From: Treponema sp. UBA4307
Lineage (GTDB): Bacteria; Spirochaetota; Spirochaetia; Treponematales; Treponemataceae
NCBI GenBank assembly: GCA_002394685.1
Contig: DGUP01000063.1
Coordinates: forward strand, 62,001 to 126,000
Length of the DNA stretch: 64,000 nucleotides
Direction of reading: 5' to 3'
Made by a program: the position numbers and the translations under genes. The number at the start of each line of letters is the position of its first letter. Position 1 is the first letter of the stretch. Below the pieces are notes generated by a model that worked only from the letters and a program-made list of their open reading frames with translations, was not told the origin of the DNA and made no database searches. Of this stretch, positions 25,108 through 34,507 are shown one piece after another.

Positions 25108-25554
25108 ATGAACGAAAAAAAAATTAATTGTACAGCAAAAGAAGGTGCTGTAATTCCTCTTTACAAGACAAAGGGTGCTGCTGGTGCAGATGTTTGTGCT
25201 TTAATTGAATCTCCTCTGGTTCTGAAAAAAGGATGCAGGGCTTTGATTCCAACAGGACTTTTCTTTGAAATACCGGAAGGTTATGAAATTCAGGTTCGTC
25301 CAAGAAGCGGACTGGCTTTTAAAAATGGTGTTACTGTTTTAAATACTCCGGGAACAATCGACAGCGATTACAGGGGAGAGTTGAAAGTTCTTTTGATTAA
25401 TCTTGGAGAGGAGGATTTTACAATTAATTCTGGTGACAGAATTGCCCAGATAGTTGTATCTCCAGTAACTTTAGGCTCCTTTGTTCAGGTTGAAAAACTT
25501 TCTGATACTGAAAGAGGTGCCGGTGGTTTTGGCAGCACTGGAGTTTGCAGCTGA
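25108..25554 (+). CDS. dut: dUTP diphosphatase
   Basis: dUTPase hydrolyses dUTP to dUMP, keeping uracil out of DNA. The 148-residue trimeric-type protein shows the five motifs in order: AGADVCA, RPRSGLAFKNGV, NTPGTIDSDYRGEL, GDRIAQIVV and the C-terminal GAGGFGSTG. The start is an ATG with no strong ribosome site (AGAATATT), and translational coupling from the M16 peptidase gene 9 bases upstream is likely. Confidence 0.96.
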   Translation: MNEKKINCTAKEGAVIPLYKTKGAAGADVCALIESPLVLKKGCRALIPTGLFFEIPEGYEIQVRPRSGLAFKNGVTVLNTPGTIDSDYRGELKVLLINLGEEDFTINSGDRIAQIVVSPVTLGSFVQVEKLSDTERGAGGFGSTGVCS

Positions 25555-25560
25555 TAATTT

Positions 25561-26874
25561 ATGTCCGGAATTTTTTCATCAGACAGAAAATCTATCATAA
25601 CTCATTTAAAAGAAATCTTTGCCCAGAGAAAGCAGGAAAAATTGACGGGTGGGGCAACAAGCGTTCCTTTTTTAAGATCCATTTATTCTCATCTGCTTCA
25701 GGAAGCTTATGAAAGTGGTGACTTTGAGAAAAAGGAAAGAATACAAAAACGTATTGATAAAATGGATACTGTTAAGGACCATGTTCTTGTACGTTATCTT
25801 TGTAAAGAACTTTTAATGTTCTTTCTTGTGTTCTTCTTTATTTTTTTTGCAATATTTTTTGTAAATCAGTTTCTTCTTATAATTCAGACTTTATTGAAGA
25901 AGCATGTGTCCTTCTGGACTTCACTGAAATTGATTTTTTATTACATGCCTCAAATTGTTTCACAGTCAGCCCCATTTGCAACTCTTGTAGGTTTTTTAGT
26001 ATGTCTGGGCAGAATGGTTACGGACAATGAAATTTTAATACTACGGGCATCCGGGCTCCGATACAATAAAACTTTTCTTCCTGTAATTTTTATGGGACTT
26101 TTAATTTCACTTTTTTCATTTCTTATGAATGATTATTTTCTTCCCTTAGGAAATCAGAAAGCTCAGAGACTGATGAAGGAAATTGCTTCTTCCAATCCGG
26201 CGGTGCAGCTGGAGGCACATTCTGTTACAAGAATGGACAGAACTTCCCTTATTGTAGGTGATGTAGGAAAAACTGATATTTCGGACCTGATTATTTTTGA
26301 TCAGTCCTCTTCGGGAAAACCAAAAATAATTATTGCGGGTAAATCTCTGGTAAAGTCAAGTCAGGAAGATGGAATCATTATGCAGTTGATAATGAAAGAT
26401 GCAGAAGTTTTTATGCTTAATGAAAACCATCGAAGCGATTTTGAAGTACTTGTAAGTCAGGAAGCAAAACTAAATATTTTCCAGGATCAGATTGATTCCT
26501 TTTCAAACACTCTTAGTCCCCGGGAAATGACGAGTTTTGATTTGTGGAAAAGAATAAAGAAAATGAAAAAAAATAATGAAGGAACTAAAAATACTTACAT
26601 GATTGAATTTAACAGAAAGTTTTCAGTTCCTTTTGGTTCAATTTTCTTTGCCCTTTTAGCCTTTCCACTTGCACTTGTTTTTGGAAAAAAAGACGGACAA
26701 ACCTTAGGGTTAATTTTTGGAATTGTTCTTTCCGTGGCTTACTGGGCTTCAACTCTTGTAGGTCAAATGATTGCCCTTAAAAATCCGGGAACTGCCTTTT
26801 TGTGTACCTGGGTACCAAACTTTTTTTTAGGTGCTTTAGGTGTATTCCTTTATATGCGGCTTAGAAAAAAATAG
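25561..26874 (+). CDS. lptF: LPS-export permease family protein LptF
   Basis: A YjgP/YjgQ-family membrane protein of 437 residues. An N-terminal cytoplasmic extension of about 75 residues (Lys/Glu-rich) precedes the first membrane segment (LLMFFLVFFFIFFAIFF). Three more lie near residues 140-160, 165-185 and a cluster at 350-435, with a beta-jellyroll domain between 200 and 330, as in LptF and LptG. LptF and LptG with LptB extract lipopolysaccharide or other envelope lipids from the inner membrane. Treponemes generally lack classical LPS, so the cargo here may be another glycolipid. lptG follows directly. Confidence 0.85.
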   Translation: MSGIFSSDRKSIITHLKEIFAQRKQEKLTGGATSVPFLRSIYSHLLQEAYESGDFEKKERIQKRIDKMDTVKDHVLVRYLCKELLMFFLVFFFIFFAIFFVNQFLLIIQTLLKKHVSFWTSLKLIFYYMPQIVSQSAPFATLVGFLVCLGRMVTDNEILILRASGLRYNKTFLPVIFMGLLISLFSFLMNDYFLPLGNQKAQRLMKEIASSNPAVQLEAHSVTRMDRTSLIVGDVGKTDISDLIIFDQSSSGKPKIIIAGKSLVKSSQEDGIIMQLIMKDAEVFMLNENHRSDFEVLVSQEAKLNIFQDQIDSFSNTLSPREMTSFDLWKRIKKMKKNNEGTKNTYMIEFNRKFSVPFGSIFFALLAFPLALVFGKKDGQTLGLIFGIVLSVAYWASTLVGQMIALKNPGTAFLCTWVPNFFLGALGVFLYMRLRKK

Positions 26875-26884
26875 GTATAAAGAA

Positions 26885-28009
26885 ATGAAACTTGTAGGAT
26901 ATGTGCTTAAAAAATTCTTTGGAATTTTTATTGCGGCAATGATGTTTTTTATAATGATTCTCGAACTGGTAAGTCTTTTTGCCAATCTGTGGTCTTACAT
27001 TAATAGAGGTGTTACAATTGATCAGATTGCCCAGCTGATGCTTTACTATGCTCCAAGATGTGCCTGGTATTCAATACCAATGTCAATGCTTTTTGCAACT
27101 GCATATATGCTTTCTGATTTGTATGCTAAAAATGAACTGCTGGCCATTTTTGCTTCCGGAATATCACTTCTCCGATTTACACTGCCTCTACTGATTTTTT
27201 CTATTTTTGCCAGTATAGGGCTTTTTTTCTTTGAAGACAGAGTTGTTGTAAAATATCAGGCAAAGTATGATTCCATGCAGGAAGAAGTTCTTCACAAAAA
27301 AAAGTCCCTTAATAATGAAGATGTAATTGTAATTGCTGAAGCAGGCAGGCTGATTTACAATGTTGGTTTTTATGATTCAGAATTAAAGCGAATTTATCAG
27401 ACTTATGTAATTTTCAGAAATGAGGATATGACTCTTGATGGAATTGCATATATTGATACCGGACTTTGGATTTCTGACCAGGAGGAGCCGGAGGAAGAGA
27501 ATAAAGTAAAAAACTTTTCTGAAGAAAGCGGTCACTGGGAAATCTCAAATACAAGTTTCTATCAGATGAAGGACGGACAGTATGAGACCAGAAAACTTCC
27601 TCCTGAATATGCCAGTCGATTGATTGAAAATCCTTCAACTTTTCAAACTAAAACTGTTTCTGTAACCCAGGTAACTGCAAAGGAAGCCAGGGAATATATT
27701 GAACATCTGGATAAAGCGGGGCTTCCGTCTCAGGAGGCAAAAGCCGAATATTATAAAAAGTTTGCCTTTCCATTTATTGTATTCATTGTTGTTTTTCTTG
27801 CAATCGGTTTAAGTGGAAAGACAAGAAAAAATGTACTTTTAATAAGTCTTGCTCTGAGTATTTCTGCAGTAGTTGTTTTCTACGTAACACAGATGGTTAC
27901 CATGCTTATGGCAACTTACGGAGTAATTCCTCCTGTAATGGGAGAATGGCTTCCGATTCTGTTATTTACAGGCATAAGTATTGTTCTGCTCAGATATACA
28001 AGAACTTAA
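26885..28009 (+). CDS. lptG: LPS-export permease family protein LptG
   Basis: The partner of LptF, 374 residues, with the same layout: an N-terminal membrane segment (FFGIFIAAMMFFIMILELVSLF), two more near residues 50-125, a periplasmic beta domain (about 130-275), and three segments at the C-terminus. An in-frame ATG 45 bases upstream lies inside lptF and encodes a hydrophilic start; the start used here, 10 bases after the lptF stop, matches the family. The pair should form the membrane part of a lipid-extracting ABC transporter; an LptB ATPase is not in this window. Confidence 0.85.
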   Translation: MKLVGYVLKKFFGIFIAAMMFFIMILELVSLFANLWSYINRGVTIDQIAQLMLYYAPRCAWYSIPMSMLFATAYMLSDLYAKNELLAIFASGISLLRFTLPLLIFSIFASIGLFFFEDRVVVKYQAKYDSMQEEVLHKKKSLNNEDVIVIAEAGRLIYNVGFYDSELKRIYQTYVIFRNEDMTLDGIAYIDTGLWISDQEEPEEENKVKNFSEESGHWEISNTSFYQMKDGQYETRKLPPEYASRLIENPSTFQTKTVSVTQVTAKEAREYIEHLDKAGLPSQEAKAEYYKKFAFPFIVFIVVFLAIGLSGKTRKNVLLISLALSISAVVVFYVTQMVTMLMATYGVIPPVMGEWLPILLFTGISIVLLRYTRT

Positions 28010-28030
28010 ATTTTTTTTTAAGGATTTAGT

Positions 28031-29167
28031 ATGATTAATTCTATTTTTGAAATTAAACACAATGACTCGAAAACAAAAGCAAGAACAGGTGTTCTTCATC
28101 TTCCTCACGGGGATGTTCAGACTCCTGTTTTTATGCCTGTAGGAACTAAGGGAACTGTAAAAGCAGTAAGTAAGGATTCTCTTGAAGAAATAGGTTTTGA
28201 AATCATTCTTGCAAATACCTATCATATGTATTTAAGGCCGGGAGCTGATTTAGTTCAGGAAGCTGGTGGTCTTCACGGATTTACAAAGTGGAATAGAAAT
28301 TTTCTTACAGATTCCGGAGGGTTCCAGGTATGGTCTCTTTCTTCCCTCAGAAAAATCAAGGATGATGGGGTTACTTTCAGAAGTGACATTGACGGCAGCA
28401 AACATTTCTTTACTCCTGAAAATGTTGTTCAGACTCAGGTAAAATTAAACTCTGATATTCAGATGCAGCTGGACGTTTGTTCCGGATATGGTGCAGACAG
28501 AAAAGAATCAGAAAGGGCTTTGTATCTTTCAACAGAATGGGCAAAAAAAGCTCTTGCTGAATGGAATAAGGCAAGGGATAATGGTTACAAGGGAAATCTT
28601 TTTCCAATTGTTCAGGGAAACTTTTTTGATGATTTACGAAAACAGTCTGCAGAATTTATTAATGGTCTGGACACTCCAGGAATTGCAATCGGCGGTTTAA
28701 GTGTAGGAGAGCCTCCTGAGGTATTTGCTGAATATCTTCAGAAAACTATGGTTCATGTAAGAAAAGACAAACCTGTTTACGTAATGGGAATCGGAACCCC
28801 GGAATATATTCTTGAAGCAGTTAATGACGGAGTTGATATGTTTGACTGTGTTCAGCCAACTCGTGTTGCCCGCCATGGTCTTTATCTTTCTCATCATGGA
28901 ATGGTCAGCATTAAACAGAAGCGTTATGAACATGATTTTGGCCCAATCGATCCTTTGTGTAAGTGTAAAGTTTGTCAAACCTATTCAAGAGCTTACCTGC
29001 GCCATATTTTCAGGGAACAGGAAATACTTTCATCAATGCTGGCTTCTTATCACAATCTCTACTTCTTGAACAATATGATCAGGGAAATAAGACTGGCTAT
29101 AAATGAAGACCGGTTTGAAGAATACAGAACAAATTTCCTGAAACTTTTTCATGACGGAAATGTTTGA
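28031..29167 (+). CDS. tgt: queuine/preQ1 tRNA-guanine transglycosylase
   Basis: TGT swaps guanine 34 of GUN-anticodon tRNAs for preQ1. The 378 residues form a TIM barrel. Asp in LTDSGGFQVWSL (near residue 93) and Asp in NDGVDMFDCVQPTR (near 268) are the catalytic residues. The zinc site is CKCKVCQ with a downstream histidine. The GGLSVGEPPE segment binds the base. All are intact. An AAGGATTT ribosome site precedes the start. The gene follows lptG by 21 bases and precedes a secreted HEAT-repeat protein by 28 bases. Confidence 0.96.
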   Translation: MINSIFEIKHNDSKTKARTGVLHLPHGDVQTPVFMPVGTKGTVKAVSKDSLEEIGFEIILANTYHMYLRPGADLVQEAGGLHGFTKWNRNFLTDSGGFQVWSLSSLRKIKDDGVTFRSDIDGSKHFFTPENVVQTQVKLNSDIQMQLDVCSGYGADRKESERALYLSTEWAKKALAEWNKARDNGYKGNLFPIVQGNFFDDLRKQSAEFINGLDTPGIAIGGLSVGEPPEVFAEYLQKTMVHVRKDKPVYVMGIGTPEYILEAVNDGVDMFDCVQPTRVARHGLYLSHHGMVSIKQKRYEHDFGPIDPLCKCKVCQTYSRAYLRHIFREQEILSSMLASYHNLYFLNNMIREIRLAINEDRFEEYRTNFLKLFHDGNV

Positions 29168-29195
29168 TTAGTAATAATGGAGAAGGAGTACTGCT

Positions 29196-30734
29196 ATGAT
29201 TAATAAAGGAAGATTTTTTAGAGCAGCCGCTATTGCGCTTTCCCTTGTAATGTTTCCCCTTTCCCTTTGTGCTCAGGAGGAGGAAGAAGGGGAAAAGGAA
29301 GTTTACCACTATGAAATGAAAGAAGTGGTTATCCCTGCAAAAAAGCGTCCCCAGCAGCCTGATTCATCCAGACTTAAATCCATTGAAGAAAAGGATGACA
29401 GCAAAAGCGGAGATGAATATATAAAGAAGTGCAGTGATACTTTTAAATATGGTCTTGAAGAGGAAATCTCTGCATTAATTGATGAATTAACTGAAAATGA
29501 AGATGTTCGCTTTGTAGATCCTATTTATGATCTTTTTTATAAGTCAAAAAATACTCAGGTTAAAAAAAAGATTCTTTCTTATTTTACTAAGCTTAAGGAT
29601 CCTTGTCTTGAAGAATATGCCGTATCAGTTTTAAATGATCCTTATGATGAAAAAAAAGATACAGTGGATGCATGTTTTCAGTATGTGTCAGAAATTAAGT
29701 GTACTGCAGCTCTGCCATGTCTTGTAAAACTTATAGATAAGGAAGAAGAGCAGTATTTTACAATGGCTCTTTCTACTTTAGGAGATATTGGTACTGCTGA
29801 AGAAGCTCAGTTTTTGATTTCTTTTCTTGAAAGGGATGATTTAACTACTCCACAGAAACAGCAGCTTATGAAAGTTCTCGGAAAAATCAAGGCTGTTGAA
29901 ACATTTGATCGTCTTGCAGAAATTGCTCAGGATACTGATGAAAATTCTTTTGTCAGAATGTATGCGGCAGAAGCAATTGGTGCAATGAAAGTCGCAGAGG
30001 CGGAAGATATTCTGATTGATCTTTTTGAATCTGATGATCCGAATTTCAGAGTATATGTTGTTAAGGGAATTTCAAATTTTGAGGATGAAAAAGCTGATGA
30101 ACTTTTACTGCAGGCCCTTCGTGATTCTCAATGGAAGGTAAGACTTGAGGCAATTAATACTGTTGGTGAAAGACAGCTTTCAAGTGCAGCACCATTTTTA
30201 ATCTACCGCTGTAAAGATTCAAAAGAAGAAAAAAATGTTAAAAAGAAGGCCTACAGTGTTCTTGCAAAATTAAATACAAGTGAAGGCAATGAATATCTGG
30301 TTTCTGTCATTAAGGATGAAAAAGCGGCTGATGCCACAAAAGGTACTGTTGCTGCAGCCCTCCTTGAGTATAATAATGCAGGAACAAAAGAGATTATTGA
30401 ACTTGCTGAAAAGACCCTGGAAAAAGATACAATGAAAAATCTTCGTTATACTTTAGGAAAGGAATTTGCAAAGTATGGCCGCCCTGAATATGAAGATATT
30501 TGTTCAAAATATCTGGATTCAAAAGATGTGGCTACACAGGGAACTGGTCTGGATATTTTTGCAAAGGGAAAATATTCATCCTGCCGTTCTAAAGTTGAAG
30601 AAATTGCCAAAGAAGAAGATTCTACAGGAGATTCTAAAAAGCCGGTAAAGAAAAATGCCAATCAGGCTAAGGCTAAGAAAATTCTTGAAAGACTTAATTC
30701 TTATCAGTCTTCTTCGGGGGAAGTAGAAAAATAA
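29196..30734 (+). CDS. secreted HEAT-repeat protein
   Basis: The 512-residue protein has a signal peptide (about residues 1-27, ending LCAQE) and an acidic segment. From about residue 75 it consists of alpha-helical HEAT/PBS-lyase-type repeats of about 31-37 residues, such as DLFESDDPNFRVYVVKGISNFEDEKADELLLQALRD-like units. These repeats usually form a protein-binding solenoid. The C-terminus is Lys/Ser-rich. I know no specific function. It probably works in the periplasm as a scaffold. It ends the peptidase-dut-lpt-tgt run and is followed by an unusual GC-rich intergenic element. Confidence 0.75.
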   Translation: MINKGRFFRAAAIALSLVMFPLSLCAQEEEEGEKEVYHYEMKEVVIPAKKRPQQPDSSRLKSIEEKDDSKSGDEYIKKCSDTFKYGLEEEISALIDELTENEDVRFVDPIYDLFYKSKNTQVKKKILSYFTKLKDPCLEEYAVSVLNDPYDEKKDTVDACFQYVSEIKCTAALPCLVKLIDKEEEQYFTMALSTLGDIGTAEEAQFLISFLERDDLTTPQKQQLMKVLGKIKAVETFDRLAEIAQDTDENSFVRMYAAEAIGAMKVAEAEDILIDLFESDDPNFRVYVVKGISNFEDEKADELLLQALRDSQWKVRLEAINTVGERQLSSAAPFLIYRCKDSKEEKNVKKKAYSVLAKLNTSEGNEYLVSVIKDEKAADATKGTVAAALLEYNNAGTKEIIELAEKTLEKDTMKNLRYTLGKEFAKYGRPEYEDICSKYLDSKDVATQGTGLDIFAKGKYSSCRSKVEEIAKEEDSTGDSKKPVKKNANQAKAKKILERLNSYQSSSGEVEK

Positions 30735-30750
30735 TTTTCGATTAATATTA

Positions 30751-30856
30751 AGGCAGCTCAGCGTGGAAGGGTGGCGAAGCCAGCTGGGGCAGTGATGCTG
30801 CCCCAACCGAGCCTAAGGCGAGCCCTGAAAGGCGGTAACGGATTTCCTTGCGTACC
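30751..30856. other. GC-rich structured intergenic element
   Basis: About 100 bases between two convergent genes are far richer in G and C than their surroundings. A perfect hairpin TGGGGCAG / CTGCCCCA (30785-30805, loop TGATG) is preceded by TGGC-GAA-GCCA nested inside CAGCT / AGCTG arms, and followed by GCC-TAA-GGC. It has no T-run. It may be a repeated element or a structured RNA; I recognise no known RNA family. Confidence 0.5.
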
Positions 30857-30864
30857 AGAAAAAA

Positions 30865-33474
30865 TCAATCGTAGAGATTATTAAGCACGCGGTAAATTAT
30901 ATTAACTTTTTCTTTAAGTTCAGGTGAAAGATCTTTTTCTTTTGTATCATCAATGAGTTTTTCAAGTGACGCAAGACTTTCGTTGAGGGCTGTAGGAAAA
31001 CCTCTTGAAACTTTGAACCAGTATGTTCCCTTGCCGTCAGTGAAAAGACAGATAAAGCCCATTTCTTTTGAAGAGGATTTTGCAACTGTCACCCTCATAA
31101 TTTGATTCATCATGTTGCACAGGCTTTTGAGCTGATCATCATGATTGATGTTTAAATTTGCTTTTCTGTTAAATTCTTTTTCTGAAAGCGGAGTAAGATT
31201 GAGATTTTTTGCGGCTTTTATAATGACTTCCATTTTTTCACCGTCAAGGAGTTTATAGCCTCCCTTCAGTCTTACGCTTCCGTTCATTCTTGCAATGGTT
31301 GCCAGGAGATTCTGATTATTTTCATTTTCCACGGCTTCCTTAAGAGGTCCCAGGTCAAGTTTAAGAATTTTTTTGCCTTTAACTTTTCCAATTTCAAAAC
31401 GCTGGCCGCCAAAGAATACAGAATTATCTTTATCCAGTTCTTTTTCTTTTGTGTTTTTAATTTTTCTTCCTCTGCGGGAATCGTCTTTGCCGACTTTTTC
31501 CTTTGATTCAGAAAAAGAGCTGCCCTGATATTCAAAACTGCCTGTTAAACTTTTTCCTTTGTTTCCACGGACTGCACTTAATCTGGATTCAAGTTCACTG
31601 TCAATCTGGGACAGAAGATTCCTTGTTAAAGGAGATATGCTCATTGCAAAAATCCGGGATGTGCGAACAATTTCTCCTGCTACAATATAAAGAGGATTTG
31701 TTCGGAACATTGAAGAGCCTGGATGAATCTGAATGTGGTCTGCAGTAAGTGACCGGTATGTTTCTTTTCCTTCCCGGACGCAGACAAACTGTATCATTCC
31801 GCTTGCAATGCAGATAAGATAATTGTCCATTGAACCGCCCCCAATAATAGGAAGCTGCATTCTTTCTGAAATTATATTTTCCAGCTGAGATTTTATATTG
31901 GCAATTTCAGCCATTACTTTTTCATCCAGGTAGTTGTTTTTGCAGAATCGCTCTTTATTTCCCATATCCATATAGGTTTTAAAGAGTCTGACATAGCTTA
32001 CGAAATCTCCCTGCATGTCCCTGAAGGCGTGATGTGCTTTGCGGGCATCCATTTCTTCTCCCACTGGAAGTACAAAAGGAGACTGGGCACTAAGGAAGGA
32101 TGCGGCTATAAGAACTTCGTCAAGTACATCCGGGTAGCGCATGATGCTTTCTACAATGATTCTTGATACTCTCGGTTCAAGAGGAAATTCTACCATCATC
32201 TTTCCAATGGAACTTAAACTTCCGTCTGCTTCAAGAGCCTTTAACATATTAAGGGTTTCTACCGCACCTTTTATTCCTTCAATGGCAGGTGGGGAAATAA
32301 AATCGAATTTGTCAAACTCTGTAATTCCAAGTTCTGACATCCGGAGAACTACTTCACTTAAATCTGTACGATAGATTTCCTCTGTAGTATATTCTTCCCT
32401 CTGTTCAAAATCACTTCTTGTATAAAGCCTGTAACAGGTTCCTTCGCATGTACGTCCGGCACGACCTTTTCTCTGGGCACAGGAAGCCTTGCTTACAGAG
32501 GTTTCAATAAGACTGGAGGTAAAGGTTTTAGGACTGTAGAAATTTAATTTTGCAAGTCCAGAATCTATTACCGTGGTAATTCCATTTATTGTAACGGAAG
32601 TTTCTGCAATATTTGTACTGAGAACAACTTTTTTCTTTCCATGTGGAGCAGGGGCAAAAACTTTTTCCTGTTCTTCTTTTGGAAGTCGTCCGTACAAAGG
32701 TACAATGTGAATTTTTGAATGAAAGGGTGCCTGCATTAAGCGGAGCATTGTATCCTTAATGATTTTTTCACCAGGAAGGAAAACTAAAATATCTCCTTCA
32801 TCTCCGTTGGAAAGCACTCTGTCAATTGTTGATTGTATTTTTCCCATAAGGGCTTCGCAGCCGGATTCTGAAAGGGTCGTAGTTTTTAAAGCCGGTGGAT
32901 CATATACCAGAGCAACCGGGAAAACTGGAGTTTCAATTGTAACAATCGGACAGTCATCAAAATAATGGCTGAAGGCCTGGGCATTCATTGTTGCTGAAGA
33001 AACTATTACCTTAAAATCTTTTCTTACTGCAAGAATTCGTTTTAAAAGACCAAGTACAAAATCAATATTAAGACTTCTTTCATGGGCTTCATCTACCATA
33101 ATGACTGAATATTTGCTCATCCACGGGTCAAGCTTCATTTCCTGCAGAAGAATTCCGTCTGTCATTATTTTGATTTTTGTTGATGCGTCGGTTTTATCTT
33201 CAAAGCGCATCTTATAACCTACAAGTCCCGGGTATGAGGTATTCAACTGTTTTGCAATAAATTCAGATACACTTAAGGCTGCTATACGGCGGGGCTGTGT
33301 AACTGCAATGATTCCATTTTCGCTGTATCCTGCTTCATGAAGTATTACAGGAATTTGAGTTGTTTTTCCGCTGCCGGTAGGACTTTGAACAACAACAACC
33401 TGATGTTCTTTTAAGCTTTCAAGAATTCTGTCCTTTTGTTCGTAAACCGGTAGTTTTGTGTAATCAATAGCCAT
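30865..33474 (-). CDS. DEAH-box ATP-dependent RNA helicase, HrpA/HrpB type
   Basis: An 869-residue SF2 helicase. Motif I is SPTGSGKTT (near residue 35), motif II DEAHERS (near 127), motif III SSATMNAQ, motif V STNIAETSVTI and motif VI QRKGRAGR. The winged-helix and HA2 regions follow (near residues 400-530). An Lys/Arg-rich linker near 640-680 leads to a C-terminal part with no family I recognise. It should unwind RNA or RNA-protein complexes with NTP hydrolysis. The length lies between HrpB and HrpA of E. coli. Two small unknown genes precede it on the same strand with short gaps. Confidence 0.88.
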   Translation of the reverse strand: MAIDYTKLPVYEQKDRILESLKEHQVVVVQSPTGSGKTTQIPVILHEAGYSENGIIAVTQPRRIAALSVSEFIAKQLNTSYPGLVGYKMRFEDKTDASTKIKIMTDGILLQEMKLDPWMSKYSVIMVDEAHERSLNIDFVLGLLKRILAVRKDFKVIVSSATMNAQAFSHYFDDCPIVTIETPVFPVALVYDPPALKTTTLSESGCEALMGKIQSTIDRVLSNGDEGDILVFLPGEKIIKDTMLRLMQAPFHSKIHIVPLYGRLPKEEQEKVFAPAPHGKKKVVLSTNIAETSVTINGITTVIDSGLAKLNFYSPKTFTSSLIETSVSKASCAQRKGRAGRTCEGTCYRLYTRSDFEQREEYTTEEIYRTDLSEVVLRMSELGITEFDKFDFISPPAIEGIKGAVETLNMLKALEADGSLSSIGKMMVEFPLEPRVSRIIVESIMRYPDVLDEVLIAASFLSAQSPFVLPVGEEMDARKAHHAFRDMQGDFVSYVRLFKTYMDMGNKERFCKNNYLDEKVMAEIANIKSQLENIISERMQLPIIGGGSMDNYLICIASGMIQFVCVREGKETYRSLTADHIQIHPGSSMFRTNPLYIVAGEIVRTSRIFAMSISPLTRNLLSQIDSELESRLSAVRGNKGKSLTGSFEYQGSSFSESKEKVGKDDSRRGRKIKNTKEKELDKDNSVFFGGQRFEIGKVKGKKILKLDLGPLKEAVENENNQNLLATIARMNGSVRLKGGYKLLDGEKMEVIIKAAKNLNLTPLSEKEFNRKANLNINHDDQLKSLCNMMNQIMRVTVAKSSSKEMGFICLFTDGKGTYWFKVSRGFPTALNESLASLEKLIDDTKEKDLSPELKEKVNIIYRVLNNLYD

Positions 33475-33500
33475 TTAACTTTATTCTATCGTATTTATAA

Positions 33501-33764
33501 TTATTTGTCTTGATTTGGTTTAATTTTATCAAAATCTTTCTGAGTGCATTCAAGATGGGTTTCCAGTTCCTCTGGCCAGTCATTACCGTTTAAATATTCA
33601 CTCATTTCAGAAATTTTATCAGTAAAATCTGAGAGTTTTTCCACGATGATGTCAGCAAGGGCTTTGTCTTCATCCTTTTCAGGAAGAGCTTCTGCCAGTG
33701 ATTCCATGGCAGCCTGGATAAGGTCAAGTTCATCAAGAGTAAAATCTAATTTAATGTTCTCCAT
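33501..33764 (-). CDS. small acidic protein of unknown function
   Basis: An 87-residue acidic, helical protein (LDFTLDELDLIQAAMESL at the start; several Glu/Asp clusters). It has no signal peptide, cysteine pattern or membrane segment. It lies 26 bases upstream of the helicase and could be cotranscribed with it. I do not recognise a family. Confidence 0.6.
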   Translation of the reverse strand: MENIKLDFTLDELDLIQAAMESLAEALPEKDEDKALADIIVEKLSDFTDKISEMSEYLNGNDWPEELETHLECTQKDFDKIKPNQDK

Positions 33765-33805
33765 AAAAAATCCTCAAAATAAGTTCTGACCTCTAGTGTA
33801 AAGGA

Positions 33806-34075
33806 TTAAAAGATTTTGTAAAAGCCCGGAAGTTTCAGAAACTTTGGATTTTGAGCGAGAATATGGAGTTTAATTGTGTCAAACATAACAATTTTGCAAT
33901 GCAGGGTAACGTCTGATTTAAGCATTTCAACTTCTTCTTTTGTCAATGACTCCAGATAGTCAAAACATTCAAAAAAAGCGTCGGTAAATGCCTGATTATC
34001 CATGGGAATAATACCGTTTCTGCACTTAAAATATGTGTTTTCCACTAAATTATAAGATTTGATAAATGCGTTCAT
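33806..34075 (-). CDS. small protein of unknown function
   Basis: An 89-residue protein with predicted helices (TDAFFECFDYLESLTKEEVEMLKSD) and no known motif. It stands 41 bases upstream of the acidic small protein on the same strand, so the three may form one unit with the helicase. No function can be suggested. Confidence 0.55.
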   Translation of the reverse strand: MNAFIKSYNLVENTYFKCRNGIIPMDNQAFTDAFFECFDYLESLTKEEVEMLKSDVTLHCKIVMFDTIKLHILAQNPKFLKLPGFYKIF

Positions 34076-34144
34076 ACTATTTTTATCGGATTCTGGCAGA
34101 AAAATGTTATTAAATTTGAATTTTTCAGAATTTTTAAATTAATC

Positions 34145-34173
34145 TTGTTTTATCTCGGAAAGTAACATATACT
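34145..34173 (+). promoter_or_regulatory. promoter of a small monocistronic gene
   Basis: TTGTTT, a 17-base spacer, then TATACT, about 44 bases before the start at 34217. Confidence 0.55.
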
Positions 34174-34216
34174 ATATGTCATAAGAGAACAAAAAGACCT
34201 AAAAAGGAGATATATC

Positions 34217-34423
34217 ATGAATACTGATGAAGTACTTACTTCTGTAATTGATGCAGGTTTTGTAGCAAAAATAGATGGTGGTAAGGTTGTAGTAGATTTG
34301 GATGCTTCAAAGACTTCCAGTGGTGCTTCAGATATTAGTGAAGCTTTGGCAAACTTGAAGTCCTGGTGTGCAGGAAATGGTCTTTCTGGCAGTGAATCAG
34401 GAAACCTTTTCACAATAGCATAA
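34217..34423 (+). CDS. 68-residue protein of unknown function
   Basis: A small soluble protein, Ser/Gly-rich in its second half, with alternating hydrophobic residues (KIDGGKVVVDLDASK) that suggest a short beta hairpin, and one cysteine. It has a strong AAGGAG ribosome site 9 bases before the ATG, its own promoter candidate and its own terminator, so it is a well-expressed single gene. I do not recognise it. Confidence 0.7.
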   Translation: MNTDEVLTSVIDAGFVAKIDGGKVVVDLDASKTSSGASDISEALANLKSWCAGNGLSGSESGNLFTIA

Positions 34424-34451
34424 TATCAGTTTATCACAGATTCTTATTTAC

Positions 34452-34484
34452 AAAGCTGCAGTTTTTGTACCGCAGCTTTTTTTT
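34452..34484. terminator. terminator after the 68-residue gene
   Basis: AAAGCTGC pairs with GCAGCTTT (8 bp, 12-base loop) followed by a run of T. It lies between convergent genes. Confidence 0.85.
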
Positions 34485-34507
34485 ATTTTCACTGCCTGTG
34501 CAAGGCT

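Noticed and set aside
26840..26884. Longer lptG start inside lptF
   Set aside because: The next ATG gives the family-typical N-terminus right after the lptF stop.
30751..30856. An rRNA or tRNA fragment
   Set aside because: It contains no recognisable tRNA arms or rRNA segment; kept only as an unassigned structured element.
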